From Aeromonas lacus (GTDB lineage: Bacteria > Pseudomonadota > Gammaproteobacteria > Enterobacterales > Aeromonadaceae): a DNA stretch of 64,000 nucleotides. The notes beneath the pieces were generated by a model. The model was given only the letters and a program-made list of their open reading frames with translations. It was not told the DNA's origin and did no database searches. Of this stretch, positions 48,698 to 58,140 are shown in pieces. Where the stretch lies: NCBI RefSeq assembly GCF_000764665.1, contig NZ_JRGM01000145.1, positions 47,656-111,655 on the forward strand, read 5' to 3'. The position numbers and the translations under genes are program-made. How positions within the stretch are numbered: the first letter of the stretch is position 1; every line of letters begins with the position of its first letter.

Positions 48698-49098
48698 GGG
48701 GGTTCTCCTTACCGATCCTTCAGCCCACTATACCAATCTCTGCTGAAACTAAAATGGTGTCTCAGGCACAGTTTTGGGATTTAAATGAGTTTAATTTCCT
48801 GTGGCACAGGGTCAGCCACTCAGTTATTAACCATTATTTGCCTGTAAATTAAACAAGAGTTTGAAGCCGGTCACACCCCTCGGCTTGCCGATCAGGGGGG
48901 AGAGGCATAGGATGGGCCCGTGCTTCGCAATGAACACAAAACAACAAAAAGCATCTGAATACCGCTTTGGGGAGCCACGTGCTCCCTTTTGTTTTTCTGC
49001 CTCATTCCCCGCTGCTTTTCTTGCTGATAGCGATCCGGTATCAAGTTAATCTCCCGCGAGTTGGTTATGCTGTAGCCAGTTTCTTTGGAGGCCTTCTC
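48698..49098. other. 401-base intergenic region between uspA and fabV
   Basis: No protein-coding gene is supported here. The left part holds the divergent uspA promoter region in AT-rich DNA. The right part holds a plus-strand promoter-like pair and an intrinsic terminator (see 48885-48996), then about 100 bases leading to fabV. GGAGG at about 49087 is the fabV ribosome-binding site. Confidence 0.6.
48885..48996 (+). ncRNA. Candidate small RNA with own promoter and terminator
   Basis: TTGCCG (48885-48890), a 17-base spacer and TAGGAT (48908-48913) resemble a sigma70 promoter. A terminator follows: GGGAGC, CACGT loop, GCTCCC (48970-48986), then TTTTGTTTTT. The transcript would be about 75-80 bases, with an unstructured AC-rich stretch near 48932-48950 and a U-rich tail suited to Hfq. 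It does not match a small RNA I recognise. It could instead be an attenuator in the fabV leader. Confidence 0.4.
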
Positions 49099-50286
49099 AT
49101 GATCATTCATCCGCAGATCCAGGGCTGTGTAGCCCGCAACTGTCACCCCATCGGCTGCCGCGCCGCCGTGCAGCAGCAGATCGAACGCATCAAGGCGGCT
49201 GGCCCGTTCAACGGGCCCAAGCGGGTGCTGGTGCTGGGGGCCTCCTCCGGTTTCGGGCTGGCGTCACGTATTGCGCTCGCCTTCGGTGCCGGTGCCGACA
49301 CCATTGGCATCTCGTTCGAGCGGGGCCCCTCCGACAAGGGATTGGGTAGCGCCGGTTGGTACAACAACATCTGGTTTCGCAAGGAGGCAGAGCAGGAGGG
49401 GCGTACCGCCATCAACCTGATCGGTGATGCCTTCTCCGATGCCATGCGCCAGCAGGCCATCGACACCATTCGTCAGCAGCTGGGGCAGGTGGATCTGGTG
49501 ATCTACTCGCTGGCGAGCGGCATCCGGGTGCTGCCCGATGGCACGCAGGTGCGCTCTGTGCTCAAGACTACAGGCCAGCCGTTCAGCGGCTGGGGGCTGG
49601 ATCTGGAGCGCGATACTCTGGTGCAGCAGTCGCTGGCGCCCGCCACCCCGGAGGAGATCCGCGATACTGTCACCGTGATGGGGGGCGAGGATTGGCAGCT
49701 CTGGATGCAGGCGTTGCAGCAGGCGGATTGTCTCGCGCCGGGCGCGCAAACTGTTGCTTACTCCTATATCGGCCCCGAATCCACCTATCCCCTCTATCGC
49801 GATGGCACCATCGGTTATGCCAAGGAGCATCTGCACGCCACCGCCGAGACCATCAACCTGCAGCTGGCCGAGATTGGCGGCCACGCCTGGGTATCGGTCT
49901 GCAAGGCGCTGGTGACCAAGGCTAGCGCCTATATTCCTGTGCTGCCGGTCTATCTGGGGCTGCTGATGGGGGTGATGAAGGAGCGCGGTGTCCATGAGGG
50001 CTGCATCGAGCAGATGCAGCGACTGTTTGCCGCCAAGATGTATGGGCCCAATGGGGTGGTGGCCGATGGCAACAGGTTGATCCGGATGGATGACCACGAG
50101 CTCGACCCGGCCATTCAGGCCGCCGTTTCGGCGCTCTGGCCCAAGGTGACGCCGGACAATTTCCACGCTCTGGGGGACTTTGCCGGGCTGCGCCAGGATT
50201 TCATGCTGCTCAACGGTTTTGCGCTGCCGGGCGTCGATTACGGTGCCCCGGTGGATGTCGCCTCCCTTGGCGAGCTGACCCCCTGA
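49099..50286 (+). CDS. fabV: Enoyl-ACP reductase FabV
   Basis: FabV makes the last reduction in fatty-acid elongation with NADH and is naturally tolerant to triclosan. The 395-residue protein has the start MIIHPQIQGCVARNCHPIGC, the NADH-binding LGASSGFGLASR near 46-57, and the catalytic Y-x8-K motif, Tyr233 and Lys242 (YRDGTIGYAK). The start at 49099 follows GGAGG; an ORF extension to 48967 runs over the terminator region. It is convergent with nothing and lies 92 bases before ftnA. Confidence 0.96.
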   Translation: MIIHPQIQGCVARNCHPIGCRAAVQQQIERIKAAGPFNGPKRVLVLGASSGFGLASRIALAFGAGADTIGISFERGPSDKGLGSAGWYNNIWFRKEAEQEGRTAINLIGDAFSDAMRQQAIDTIRQQLGQVDLVIYSLASGIRVLPDGTQVRSVLKTTGQPFSGWGLDLERDTLVQQSLAPATPEEIRDTVTVMGGEDWQLWMQALQQADCLAPGAQTVAYSYIGPESTYPLYRDGTIGYAKEHLHATAETINLQLAEIGGHAWVSVCKALVTKASAYIPVLPVYLGLLMGVMKERGVHEGCIEQMQRLFAAKMYGPNGVVADGNRLIRMDDHELDPAIQAAVSALWPKVTPDNFHALGDFAGLRQDFMLLNGFALPGVDYGAPVDVASLGELTP

Positions 50287-50378
50287 GCTGAAAGAAACGG
50301 GATCTCCCTCTCGTTGGCGGGTTGATTCATGGCGGGAGTGTGGCGACAATCGATACCAAATCACTGAGGAGAAACAAG

Positions 50379-50903
50379 ATGCTGGCCCAAGCCATGATCG
50401 AGAAGTTGAACGAGCAGATTAACCTGGAGTTCTACTCCTCCAATCTCTATCTGCAGATGAGCGCCTGGTGCGAAGACAAGGGCTTTGAAGGGGCGGCGAC
50501 CTTCCTGCGCCAGCATGCGGTCGAGGAGCGCCAGCATATGGAGCGTCTGTTCACCTATGTGAGCGAGACCGGCGCCATGCCAAAACTGGGTGCCATCGAT
50601 GCCCCTCCCCACGAGTTCAAGTCGCTGGGCGACGTATTCCGCACCACCCTGGAGCACGAGTACCACATCACCAAGTGCATCAATGGTCTGGCTCACGTAG
50701 CCTTCACCACTCAGGACTACTCCACCTTCAACTTCCTGCAGTGGTATGTGGCCGAGCAGCATGAAGAGGAGAAGCTGTTCAAGAGCATCGTCGACCGTCT
50801 GGGTCTGGTGGGTGAAGATGGCAAAGGCCTCTACTTCATCGACAAAGAGCTGGCCGAACTGGCCAAGGGTGCCCCTGCCAGCATCATGGACAGCAACGCC
50901 TGA
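50379..50903 (+). CDS. ftnA: Non-haem ferritin FtnA
   Basis: FtnA forms a 24-mer shell that oxidises Fe(II) and stores iron. The 174-residue protein has ferroxidase ligands Glu17, Glu50 and His53 ([31 protein letters not shown]) and a later [11 protein letters not shown] and EQHEEEKLF. The start at 50379 (MLAQAM) matches the family and follows AGGAG. A terminator follows at 50938. Confidence 0.96.
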   Translation: MLAQAMIEKLNEQINLEFYSSNLYLQMSAWCEDKGFEGAATFLRQHAVEERQHMERLFTYVSETGAMPKLGAIDAPPHEFKSLGDVFRTTLEHEYHITKCINGLAHVAFTTQDYSTFNFLQWYVAEQHEEEKLFKSIVDRLGLVGEDGKGLYFIDKELAELAKGAPASIMDSNA

Positions 50904-50937
50904 TAGTCGTGGACACTTAGTGTTCAGCCAGTACAAT

Positions 50938-50966
50938 AACGGCCCTTTTAAGGGCCGTTGTTTATT
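50938..50966 (+). terminator. Terminator after ftnA
   Basis: AACGGCCCTT, a TT loop and AAGGGCCGTT form a ten-base stem followed by GTTTATT. Confidence 0.85.
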
Positions 50967-51050
50967 CTGATGCGAAACCAACGTTCTGTTCCGCCAGAGG
51001 CAATCACGGTTCTGGCCAAGTGCCGTTTCTATTTTGATAAGTGAGTGATG

Positions 51051-52235
51051 ATGAAGCAGGTCGATGTGGTGGTGATCGGGGCCGGTGCGGCCGGATTGAT
51101 GTGTGCGGCGCAGGCGGGCTATCGGGGCCGCTCGGTGCTGGTGCTCGACAATGCCAAGAAACCGGGCCGCAAGATCCTCATCAGTGGCGGTGGTCGCTGC
51201 AACTTCACCAACCATCAGGCTGGCGCTCACGCCTACCTGTCGGAGAATCCCCACTTCAGCAAGTCGGCGCTGGCTCGCTACACCCAGCAGGACTTCATCG
51301 ATCTGGTGGATCGCCACGGGGTCAACTATCACGAGCGCACTCTGGGGCAGCTGTTCTGTCTCGAGAGCGCCAAGGAGATCGTCGATGCGCTGCTTACCGA
51401 GTGTGACTGGGCCGGGGTGACCCTGCAGTTTCAGACCGAGATCCTCACCGTCAGCAAGCAGGACGAGGGCTTCGTGCTGACGACCAGCAAGGGGGAGATC
51501 GGTTGTCACTCGCTGGTCATCGCCACCGGCGGCCTCTCCATGCCCAAGCTGGGGGCGACTCCCTACGGCTTCAAGCTGGCGGAGCAGTTTGGCCTCAAGG
51601 TCATTCCGACCCGCGCCGGTCTGGTGCCCTTCACCCTCCATCAGGCGGAGAAAGAGGCCTTTGCCGATCTGGCGGGCATCAGCCTGCCGGTCGCGGTGAC
51701 CGCCGAGGATGGCACCCGCTTCAAGGAGGCGATGCTGTTCACCCATCGCGGCCTCTCCGGCCCCGTCATCCTGCAGATCTCCTCCTACTGGCACGCCGGC
51801 GAGAAGATCCATATCAACCTGCTGCCGGAGCTGGATATTCCGGCTGCCCTGCGCGAATGGGCGTCGGCGCATCCGGCGCAGGAGCTGAAAACCGTGCTGG
51901 GGCGCGAGCTGCCCAAGCGCTTCGTCGACAAGCTGGTGGAGTTGGGTCAGCTGGTCAGCAAGCCGATGCGCCAGTACAACGAGCGGGAACTTGAGGCGAT
52001 CGCCAACCTGCTGGGTGACTGGCAGATCCTGCCCAACGGCACCGAGGGGTATCGCACCGCCGAAGTGACCCTGGGTGGCGTCGATACCAACGAGCTCTCC
52101 TCCAAGACCATGGAAGCGCGCAAGGTGCCGGGTCTCTACTTCATCGGCGAGGTGGTGGATGTGACCGGCTGGCTCGGTGGCTACAACTTCCAGTGGGCCT
52201 GGTCCTCCGGCTGGGTAGCTGGCCAATATTGTTGA
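51051..52235 (+). CDS. YhiN/HI0933-family FAD-dependent oxidoreductase
   Basis: The protein has about 394 residues from ATG 51051; GTG 51045 and ATG 51048 are in-frame alternatives. It begins MKQVDVVVIGAGAAGLMCAA, a Rossmann FAD motif, then KKPGRKILISGGGRCNFTNH near 35-54, the HI0933 hallmark, and AEVTLGGVDTNELSSKTME and FIGEVVDVTGWLGGYNFQWA near the end. The family includes BaiN; most members have no known reaction. No operon partner is evident. Confidence 0.9.
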   Translation: MKQVDVVVIGAGAAGLMCAAQAGYRGRSVLVLDNAKKPGRKILISGGGRCNFTNHQAGAHAYLSENPHFSKSALARYTQQDFIDLVDRHGVNYHERTLGQLFCLESAKEIVDALLTECDWAGVTLQFQTEILTVSKQDEGFVLTTSKGEIGCHSLVIATGGLSMPKLGATPYGFKLAEQFGLKVIPTRAGLVPFTLHQAEKEAFADLAGISLPVAVTAEDGTRFKEAMLFTHRGLSGPVILQISSYWHAGEKIHINLLPELDIPAALREWASAHPAQELKTVLGRELPKRFVDKLVELGQLVSKPMRQYNERELEAIANLLGDWQILPNGTEGYRTAEVTLGGVDTNELSSKTMEARKVPGLYFIGEVVDVTGWLGGYNFQWAWSSGWVAGQYC

Positions 52236-52313
52236 TGTCGCTGGGGCTGGTTTATCCGGCCCCGGTTTTTGGTGATGATTGCGGATTGAACGAGTGACAA
52301 CGAGGGGGTCTGG

Positions 52314-53987
52314 ATGCTTGAAAATCAGATGATGTTGTTGGCGGTGTTCGAACGGGCGGCGCTGATGCTGATGACCCTCTTCTTCCTGACCCGCACCCGG
52401 CCGTTCCAGCGGCTGTTCCAGAAACAGGATCACACCCCGGCGGAGCGGGTGCTGGTTGCCACCATCTTCTGTCTGTTTGCGGTGTTCAGTACCTACACCG
52501 GCATTCCGGTGGAGGGGGCGCTGGTCAACGTGCGGATCATCGCCATTATCTCCGGCGGCATTCTGTTTGGCCCCTGGGTCGGCATTCCGGCCGGGGTCAT
52601 CTCCGGCCTGCACCGCTATCTCATTGACATGGATGGCCACACCTCTATCCCGTGCCTCATCGCCAGCATCATCGCCGGCCTGCTCGCCACCTGGCTGCAC
52701 CTGCGCTGCCGCAAGTCGCGGCTCTGGCTCTACGGCATTCTGGCGGGAATGCTCTGTGAAGGGCTCACCATGTTGCTGATCTGGCTGCTGACCGAGCCGC
52801 ACGAGGTGGGCGTCGAGATCGTCAGCCATATCGCTTACCCGATGATTGCCGGGGCGCTCTGCATCGGTCTCATCATCAAGCTGGTGCAGGATCTGGATGA
52901 CGAGAAGGAGCTGATTGCCGCCAAGCAGGCCAAGCTGGCGCTCGATATCGCCAACAAGACGCTGCCCTTCTTCCAGAACATCGATCGCCACTCCCTGAGC
53001 CAGGTCTGCGCCATCATTCGCAGCGAGATCAGTGCCGATGCCGTGGCCATTACCGACACCCGTGACGTGCTGGCCTATGTCGGGGTGGGCAAGGATTACT
53101 ACGAGCTGGAGGAGCACCACGCCATTAGCGGCATGACCCAGCAGGCGGTGCTGCTCGACCAGATCATCATCAACAACGATCTGCGCCAGTACCATCTGGC
53201 CGACTTCCACTCGGTCATCATTATTCCGCTGCGGGAGAATGGCGCCGTCAGCGGCACCCTCAAGATCTACTACCGCCGTACCCACAGCATCACCAGTTCG
53301 CTGCGGGAGATGGCGGTCGGCCTCTCCCAGCTCATCTCCACCCAGATGGAGGTGTCGCGCATCGAGCAGTTGAAAGAGATGACCCGCAAGGCGGAGTTCA
53401 CCGCCCTGCAGAGCAAGATCAATCCGCACTTCCTGTTCAATGCCCTCAACGCCATCTCGTCGCTGATCCGCATCCGCCCCCAGCAGGCGCGCCAGCTCAT
53501 TGCCAATCTGGCGGATTACCTGCGCTACAACCTCAACAAGGGTGACACCCTCATCGACATCAAGGAGGAGTTGCAGCAGGTGCGCGACTACGTGGCCATC
53601 GAGCAGGCCCGCTTTGGCGACAAGCTGGAGGTGGTGTTCGATGTGGATGACGTGCATATCGAGGTACCGAGCCTGCTGTTGCAGCCGCTGGTGGAAAACG
53701 CCATCCTGCACGGCATCCAGCCCCGCAGTGCGCCGGGTCGGGTCACCATCGAGGTGAAACAGCTGGCAGGTGGCATCCGGGTGGCGGTGCGGGACACCGG
53801 TTACGGCATCAGTCAGGAGGTGATCGACGGGGTGGCCGCCGGGCGGGTGGAGAGCCGCAGCATCGGCCTGATGAACGTGCATCAGCGGGTCAAGCTGCTC
53901 TATGGCGACGGCCTGCACCTCAAACGGCTGGAACCGGGTACCGAAGTGAGTTTCTATCTGCCGGATCAGGAGTCGATGCCATGCTGA
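52314..53987 (+). CDS. ypdA: Pyruvate-sensing histidine kinase YpdA
   Basis: YpdA is a LytS-type membrane kinase that senses extracellular pyruvate and phosphorylates YpdB. The 557-residue protein has a 5TM-LYT membrane domain (about 6-190, with [20 protein letters not shown]), a GAF-like region, and a His_kinase core with the phospho-acceptor in [15 protein letters not shown] near 367-381. It resembles E. coli YpdA closely ([20 protein letters not shown]-like [15 protein letters not shown]), and less BtsS. It precedes ypdB and yhjX. Confidence 0.93.
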   Translation: MLENQMMLLAVFERAALMLMTLFFLTRTRPFQRLFQKQDHTPAERVLVATIFCLFAVFSTYTGIPVEGALVNVRIIAIISGGILFGPWVGIPAGVISGLHRYLIDMDGHTSIPCLIASIIAGLLATWLHLRCRKSRLWLYGILAGMLCEGLTMLLIWLLTEPHEVGVEIVSHIAYPMIAGALCIGLIIKLVQDLDDEKELIAAKQAKLALDIANKTLPFFQNIDRHSLSQVCAIIRSEISADAVAITDTRDVLAYVGVGKDYYELEEHHAISGMTQQAVLLDQIIINNDLRQYHLADFHSVIIIPLRENGAVSGTLKIYYRRTHSITSSLREMAVGLSQLISTQMEVSRIEQLKEMTRKAEFTALQSKINPHFLFNALNAISSLIRIRPQQARQLIANLADYLRYNLNKGDTLIDIKEELQQVRDYVAIEQARFGDKLEVVFDVDDVHIEVPSLLLQPLVENAILHGIQPRSAPGRVTIEVKQLAGGIRVAVRDTGYGISQEVIDGVAAGRVESRSIGLMNVHQRVKLLYGDGLHLKRLEPGTEVSFYLPDQESMPC

Positions 53988-54033
53988 GTGCCATCATGGT
54001 TGAGGATAAGTGTGTGCCGCGAGAGGTGTTGTC

Positions 54034-54765
54034 ATGCTGAAAGCGATCATTGTGGAAGACGAGTATCTGGCCCGCGAGGAGTTGATCTATCTGGTGAATC
54101 AGCACAGCCAGATCGAGATAGTGGCGAGCTTTGAGGATGGGCTGGAGGCGTTCAAATACCTGCAGGATCACGAGGTGGACGTGGTGTTTCTGGATATCCA
54201 GATCCCCTCCATCGATGGCCTGTTGCTGGCCAAGAACCTGCACAAGTCGAGCCATCCGCCCCACATCGTCTTCGTCACCGCCTACAAGGAGTTTGCGGTG
54301 GAGGCGTTCGAGCTGGAGGCATTCGATTACATCCTCAAACCCTACAACGAGCCGCGCCTCATCAGCCTGCTGCAAAAGCTGGAGCAGGCGGGCAAGTCGC
54401 AGGCGGGGCAGGGGAGCGAGCCGGGGGCAGCGCAAAATCGCACCGTCAATCTGGTGAAGGGGGAGCGCATCATCGTCACCCCCTGCGAGCAGATCTACTA
54501 CGCGGAAGCAGACGAGAAGCTTACCTATGTCTACACCCGCGATGACCGCTACGTGATGACCATGACCATCAGCGAGTTTGTCAGCCGGCTGCCTGCCGAG
54601 GGGTTCTTCCGTTGTCACCGCTCCTACTGCGTCAACATCAACAAAATCCGCGAAATCGTCCCCTGGTTTAACAGCACCTATCTCATCCGGCTCCATGATC
54701 TGCCGTTCGAGGTGCCGGTCAGTCGCAGCAACATCAAGGCGTTCCGTCAGCTGATGCGGCTCTGA
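54034..54765 (+). CDS. ypdB: LytTR response regulator YpdB
   Basis: YpdB binds DNA through a LytTR domain and activates the transporter gene yhjX in E. coli. The 243-residue protein begins MLKAIIVEDEYLAREEL, has phospho-acceptor Asp54 (VVFLDIQIPSIDG), AFDYILKPYNEPR, and a C-terminal LytTR domain (YYAEADEKLTYVYTRDDRYV, FFRCHRSYCVNINKIREIV). The start at 54034 matches the E. coli start; 54010 is a weaker alternative. It lies 46 bases after ypdA. Confidence 0.94.
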   Translation: MLKAIIVEDEYLAREELIYLVNQHSQIEIVASFEDGLEAFKYLQDHEVDVVFLDIQIPSIDGLLLAKNLHKSSHPPHIVFVTAYKEFAVEAFELEAFDYILKPYNEPRLISLLQKLEQAGKSQAGQGSEPGAAQNRTVNLVKGERIIVTPCEQIYYAEADEKLTYVYTRDDRYVMTMTISEFVSRLPAEGFFRCHRSYCVNINKIREIVPWFNSTYLIRLHDLPFEVPVSRSNIKAFRQLMRL

Positions 54766-54766
54766 T

Positions 54767-54797
54767 TGTCATTCATTCCCGCCGATCTGCATTTCAT
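54767..54797 (+). promoter_or_regulatory. Candidate YpdB-box direct repeat before yhjX
   Basis: TGTCATTCAT (54767-54776) and TGCATTTCAT (54788-54797) are direct repeats with starts 21 bases apart, i.e. an 11-base spacer. The E. coli YpdB box is two GGCATTTCAT copies spaced by 11 bases; the second copy here matches 9 of 10 and the first 6 of 10. It lies just after the ypdB stop, 33 bases before a TATAGT -10 (54831-54836). Confidence 0.65.
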
Positions 54798-54874
54798 GCC
54801 TTAATCGATCGGCGCGAGCTGCGTCTTGCCTATAGTGGCCTCAATTTCCTTAAGGCCATCGACCGAGACGCATC

Positions 54875-56065
54875 ATGACCAAAGAGATGAATCGCACCCG
54901 GTACCTGACACTGATCGGTACCATCATCACCCAGTTTGCACTGGGTTCTGTCTATACCTGGAGCCTGTTCAACGCCCAGCTCTCCGACAAGCTGGACGAG
55001 CCGGTGAGTCAGGTCGCTTTCGCCTTCGGCCTGCTCAGCCTGTCGCTGGCGGTCGCCTCCTCCATGGCGGGCAAGCTGCAGGAGCGATTCGGGGTACGCA
55101 ACGTGACCCTGGGCGCCGGTGTGTTGCTCGGCATCGGCTTCTTCCTCACCGCCCATGCCAGCAATCTGGCGATGCTCTACCTCTGCGCGGGCATTCTGGT
55201 CGGCTTTGCCGACGGTACCGGCTACCTGATGACCCTCTCCAACTGCGTGAAGTGGTTCCCGGAGCGCAAGGGGCTCATCTCCGCCTGCTCCATCGGTGCC
55301 TATGGTCTCGGCAGTCTCGGTTTCAAATACATCAACCTGCTGCTGCTCTCCAGCTCCGGCCTTGAGACCACCTTCCAGCTGTGGGGGTTGATCGCCATGT
55401 CCATGGTGCTGGTGGGCGGCATGCTGATGAAGGATGCGCCCAAGCAGGCCGCTTCCGTGCAGCAGAGCGAGAGCCGTGACTTCACTCTGGCCGAGGCGAT
55501 GCGCAAGCCGCAGTACTGGATGCTGGCGCTGATGTTCCTCACCGCCTGCATGAGTGGCCTCTACGTTATCGGCGTGGCCAAGGATATCGGCGAGAAGATG
55601 GTGGGTCTGCCTGCTGTAGTTGCCGCCAATGCCGTCGCCATCATCGCCATGGCCAACCTGGGTGGCCGTCTGGTACTGGGTATCCTCTCCGACAAGATGT
55701 CCCGCATCCGGGTTATCACCATCGCCCAGCTGATTACCCTGGCGGGCATGGCGCTGCTGCTGTTCGTGCCGCTCAATGCCAACCTGTTCTTCGTGGCGGT
55801 CGCCTGTGTGGCGTTCAGCTTCGGTGGCACCATCACCGTCTACCCCTCGCTGGTGAGCGACTTCTTCGGTCTCAACAACCTGACCAAGAACTACGGCGTC
55901 ATCTACCTGGGCTTTGGTCTGGGCAGCATCATCGGCTCCATCGTGGCCTCCCTGTTTGGCGGCTTTATGGCGACCTTCCACCTGATCCTGGTGTTGCTGG
56001 TGGTGGCGCTGGTGCTCTCCCTCACCATCCGCCTGCCGGCGCCGGTATCGGTGGAGCGGGCCTGA
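54875..56065 (+). CDS. yhjX: Pyruvate-inducible MFS transporter YhjX
   Basis: YhjX is an OFA-family MFS transporter; in E. coli it is induced by pyruvate through YpdAB. The 396-residue protein has about 12 membrane segments and long identical runs with YhjX (LTLIGTIITQFALGSVYTWS; NCVKWFPERKGLISA; FFGLNNLTKNYGVIYLGFGL). It lies 109 bases after ypdB with a YpdB-box-like repeat between. In E. coli ypdAB and yhjX are unlinked. Confidence 0.94.
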   Translation: MTKEMNRTRYLTLIGTIITQFALGSVYTWSLFNAQLSDKLDEPVSQVAFAFGLLSLSLAVASSMAGKLQERFGVRNVTLGAGVLLGIGFFLTAHASNLAMLYLCAGILVGFADGTGYLMTLSNCVKWFPERKGLISACSIGAYGLGSLGFKYINLLLLSSSGLETTFQLWGLIAMSMVLVGGMLMKDAPKQAASVQQSESRDFTLAEAMRKPQYWMLALMFLTACMSGLYVIGVAKDIGEKMVGLPAVVAANAVAIIAMANLGGRLVLGILSDKMSRIRVITIAQLITLAGMALLLFVPLNANLFFVAVACVAFSFGGTITVYPSLVSDFFGLNNLTKNYGVIYLGFGLGSIIGSIVASLFGGFMATFHLILVLLVVALVLSLTIRLPAPVSVERA

Positions 56066-56098
56066 TTAAGCCTCCCTGCCACAGCAAGCAAAAACAGA

Positions 56099-56122
56099 GA
56101 CCCGGGCCATGCCCGGGTCTTT
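56099..56122. terminator. Hairpin terminator between yhjX and purK
   Basis: GACCCGGGC, a CAT loop and GCCCGGGTC form a nine-base stem followed by TTT on plus; the left side is A-rich. It lies between two convergent genes and may serve both. Confidence 0.75.
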
Positions 56123-56139
56123 GCATTTCCGATGATCGA

Positions 56140-57264
56140 TCAGCGTGGCGCTAGCCCCAGCAGCTGGCGAGCCTTGCGGCAGATCTCCTCCACTGTTGGC
56201 CAGTCGTTACCCGTGATGGTGATGTGGCCCATCTTGCGGCCGGGGCGGGGGTCGCCCTTGCCGTAGAGGTGCAGATGCAGGCCGGACAGTGCCAGCAGGG
56301 CGCCCCAGTCGGGCGTGCCGTTCTGCCAGAGATCCCCCAGCAGGTTGATTAACAGGGCGGGTCGCACGGCTTTCTGTTCCGGCAGCGGCAGATCGCACAG
56401 GGCCCGTACCTGCAACTCGAACTGGCTACATGCGGCGTTGTCGAGGCTGGAGTGGCCCGAGTTGTGGGGGCGGGGCGCCAGCTCGTTGACTAGCAGTCGT
56501 CCCTCCACCAGAAAGAACTCCACCGTCAGCACCCCGACATAATCGAGTGCGGCGATCAGCCGCTCGGCGATCCCCTTGGCTTCGCGCTCCAGCGCAGGCA
56601 TGTTGGCCGGGGAGCGGGTCTGATCGAGAATGCCGCCGCTGTGCCAGTTCTGCACCAGCGGCAGGGCGCTGATGGCGCCACTCGGACTGCGGGCAAGGGT
56701 CAGGGCAAACTCCCCCTCCAGCGCCAGCCGTTTTTCCAGTACGCAAGGTACGCCGCTGGCAGTCAGCGCGCTCGCCAGCTCATCCAGATTGTTCACTTGC
56801 CACTGCCCCTTGCCGTCATACCCCTCGCGGGCCGTCTTGAGGATGGCGGGCAAGAGTTCGCTGGCCTGTGCGGGGATGGGCTCTTCCGGCAGCAGCGCCA
56901 GATAGGGGGCGACCGGGACGTCGACTCCGCGCAGAAAGGCTTTTTCCTCGCGGCGATCCTGACAGATGCGCACCGCACTGGCGGCTGGCCGCACCGGTTT
57001 ATGCTTTTCCAGCAGCGCTAGGGTGGCGGCGGGCACGTTCTCGAACTCGCAGCTGATGGCGGCGCAGCAGCTGGCCAGATCGTGCAGGGCGGTCTGGTCG
57101 TCATAGGGGGCGACAATATGGTGATCGGCGGCGGCACCGGCGATGCTGGCCGGGTCGGGATCCAGCACCACCACCTTGTAGCCGAGGCGGTGGGCAGCCA
57201 TCACGAAGTAGCGGCCAAGCTGACCGCCTCCCAGCATGCCGAGGGTGGCGGGTGGCACTGTCAT
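56140..57264 (-). CDS. purK: 5-(carboxyamino)imidazole ribonucleotide synthase PurK
   Basis: PurK joins bicarbonate to AIR using ATP, giving N5-CAIR in purine synthesis. The 374-residue ATP-grasp protein starts [20 protein letters not shown] with the N-terminal dinucleotide-like fold, has [17 protein letters not shown] near 152-168 and [10 protein letters not shown] near 270-279. The ATG overlaps the purE stop by four bases. Confidence 0.96.
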   Translation of the reverse strand: MTVPPATLGMLGGGQLGRYFVMAAHRLGYKVVVLDPDPASIAGAAADHHIVAPYDDQTALHDLASCCAAISCEFENVPAATLALLEKHKPVRPAASAVRICQDRREEKAFLRGVDVPVAPYLALLPEEPIPAQASELLPAILKTAREGYDGKGQWQVNNLDELASALTASGVPCVLEKRLALEGEFALTLARSPSGAISALPLVQNWHSGGILDQTRSPANMPALEREAKGIAERLIAALDYVGVLTVEFFLVEGRLLVNELAPRPHNSGHSSLDNAACSQFELQVRALCDLPLPEQKAVRPALLINLLGDLWQNGTPDWGALLALSGLHLHLYGKGDPRPGRKMGHITITGNDWPTVEEICRKARQLLGLAPR

Positions 57265-57770
57265 GTCGGCTCCTCCAGCTGCAGCGCCAGCACCCGGTCG
57301 CGCTCGTGGGTGCGAAAATCGTCGAGCTGCTGCCGGTAGCGGGGGGCGTCGTCATCCCGGGCGACCGAGAGCAGGGAGACCGCGAACAGGGCGGCGTTGG
57401 CCGCCCCCGCCTCACCGATAGCGAAGGTGGCGACCGGCACGCCTTTAGGCATCTGTACGATGGAGAGCAGGGAGTCCATCCCCTTGAGATGGCGGGAAGG
57501 GATAGGCACACCCAGTACCGGCAATGTGGTCTTGGCGGCGACCATGCCCGGCAGGTGGGCGGCACCACCTGCTCCGGCGATGATGGCGCGCAGACCGCGA
57601 TCGCGGGCAGTGGCGGCATACTCGAACAGCAGATCCGGGGTGCGATGGGCCGAGACTACGCGCGCCTCGTAGGGCACGCCATGCTCCTTGAGGATACGGG
57701 CGGCGGCCTGCAGCACGGGCCAGTCGGAGTCGGAGCCCATTACCAGGCCGATCAGGGGAGGGGTGTTCAT
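57261..57770 (-). CDS. purE: N5-carboxyaminoimidazole ribonucleotide mutase PurE
   Basis: PurE moves the carboxyl group of N5-CAIR to give CAIR. The 169-residue class I protein has [20 protein letters not shown] near 8-27, [15 protein letters not shown] near 38-52 and [15 protein letters not shown] near 64-78. The start at 57770 matches E. coli PurE (169 residues). It precedes purK in a two-gene operon, with a PurR-like site upstream. Confidence 0.97.
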   Translation of the reverse strand: MNTPPLIGLVMGSDSDWPVLQAAARILKEHGVPYEARVVSAHRTPDLLFEYAATARDRGLRAIIAGAGGAAHLPGMVAAKTTLPVLGVPIPSRHLKGMDSLLSIVQMPKGVPVATFAIGEAGAANAALFAVSLLSVARDDDAPRYRQQLDDFRTHERDRVLALQLEEPT

Positions 57771-57787
57771 TTTTTCTAAATCCTTGA

Positions 57788-57803
57788 GGTGAAACGTTTG
57801 CTT
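57788..57803 (-). promoter_or_regulatory. Candidate PurR operator of purEK
   Basis: On the minus strand AAGCAAACGTTTCACC matches the PurR consensus core (GCAAACGTTT) at ten straight positions; the right arm is poor. It lies 18-33 bases before the purE start, overlapping the promoter-leader region where PurR would repress. Confidence 0.55.
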
Positions 57804-57810
57804 TCGGTGA

Positions 57811-57835
57811 ACAAAAAGAGCCGGCAAGCCGGCTC
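57811..57835 (-). terminator. Terminator after the PII-like gene
   Basis: GAGCCGGC, an AA loop and GCCGGCTC form an eight-base stem; on the minus strand it is followed by a T-run (TTTTTGT). It overlaps the stop codon of the PII-like gene. Confidence 0.85.
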
Positions 57836-58136
57836 AGAATTTCTCGGGTCGCACGATTTCGACCGGTTGCAGAAAGGCGATCATGGCGTAGTCGGGGTAG
57901 TAGCGACTCTGCAGGTGGGCCAGCAGCCGCTCCGCCTGCTCCCGGCTGCAGATCGCCTCCAGCCGGATGTTGCCGCTCTCGCTCCAGCTGGCGTTGCGTT
58001 CGCCATGATCTCCCCGGCCGCGAGCATCTGTGATGGTGTAGCCGCGCAGCCCCTCGCGGGTGAGAGTGCGCAGCAGGGTGGGCTCCAGATTGGCTTCCGT
58101 GATGACGGTCAGCAGGGTGCGGGTCTCGGTCTGCAT
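57834..58136 (-). CDS. PII-like protein (SbtB-type) next to SbtA
   Basis: The 100-residue protein has the PII ferredoxin-like pattern: RTLLTVITEANLEPTLLRTL near 6-25, then the T-loop region TITDARGRGDHGERNASW near 34-51, and YYPDYAMIAFLQPVEIV near 79-95. Cyanobacterial SbtB binds cAMP/AMP and regulates SbtA. The C-terminal Cys-containing loop of some SbtB proteins is absent. The start at 58136 lies four bases after the sbtA stop, indicating coupled expression. Confidence 0.8.
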   Translation of the reverse strand: MQTETRTLLTVITEANLEPTLLRTLTREGLRGYTITDARGRGDHGERNASWSESGNIRLEAICSREQAERLLAHLQSRYYPDYAMIAFLQPVEIVRPEKF

Positions 58137-58140
58137 GTGG

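Noticed and set aside
50361..53918. 1185-residue minus-strand ORF opposite ftnA, the flavoprotein and ypdA
   Set aside because: It spans three well-recognised genes on the other strand; composition is the complement of their codons.
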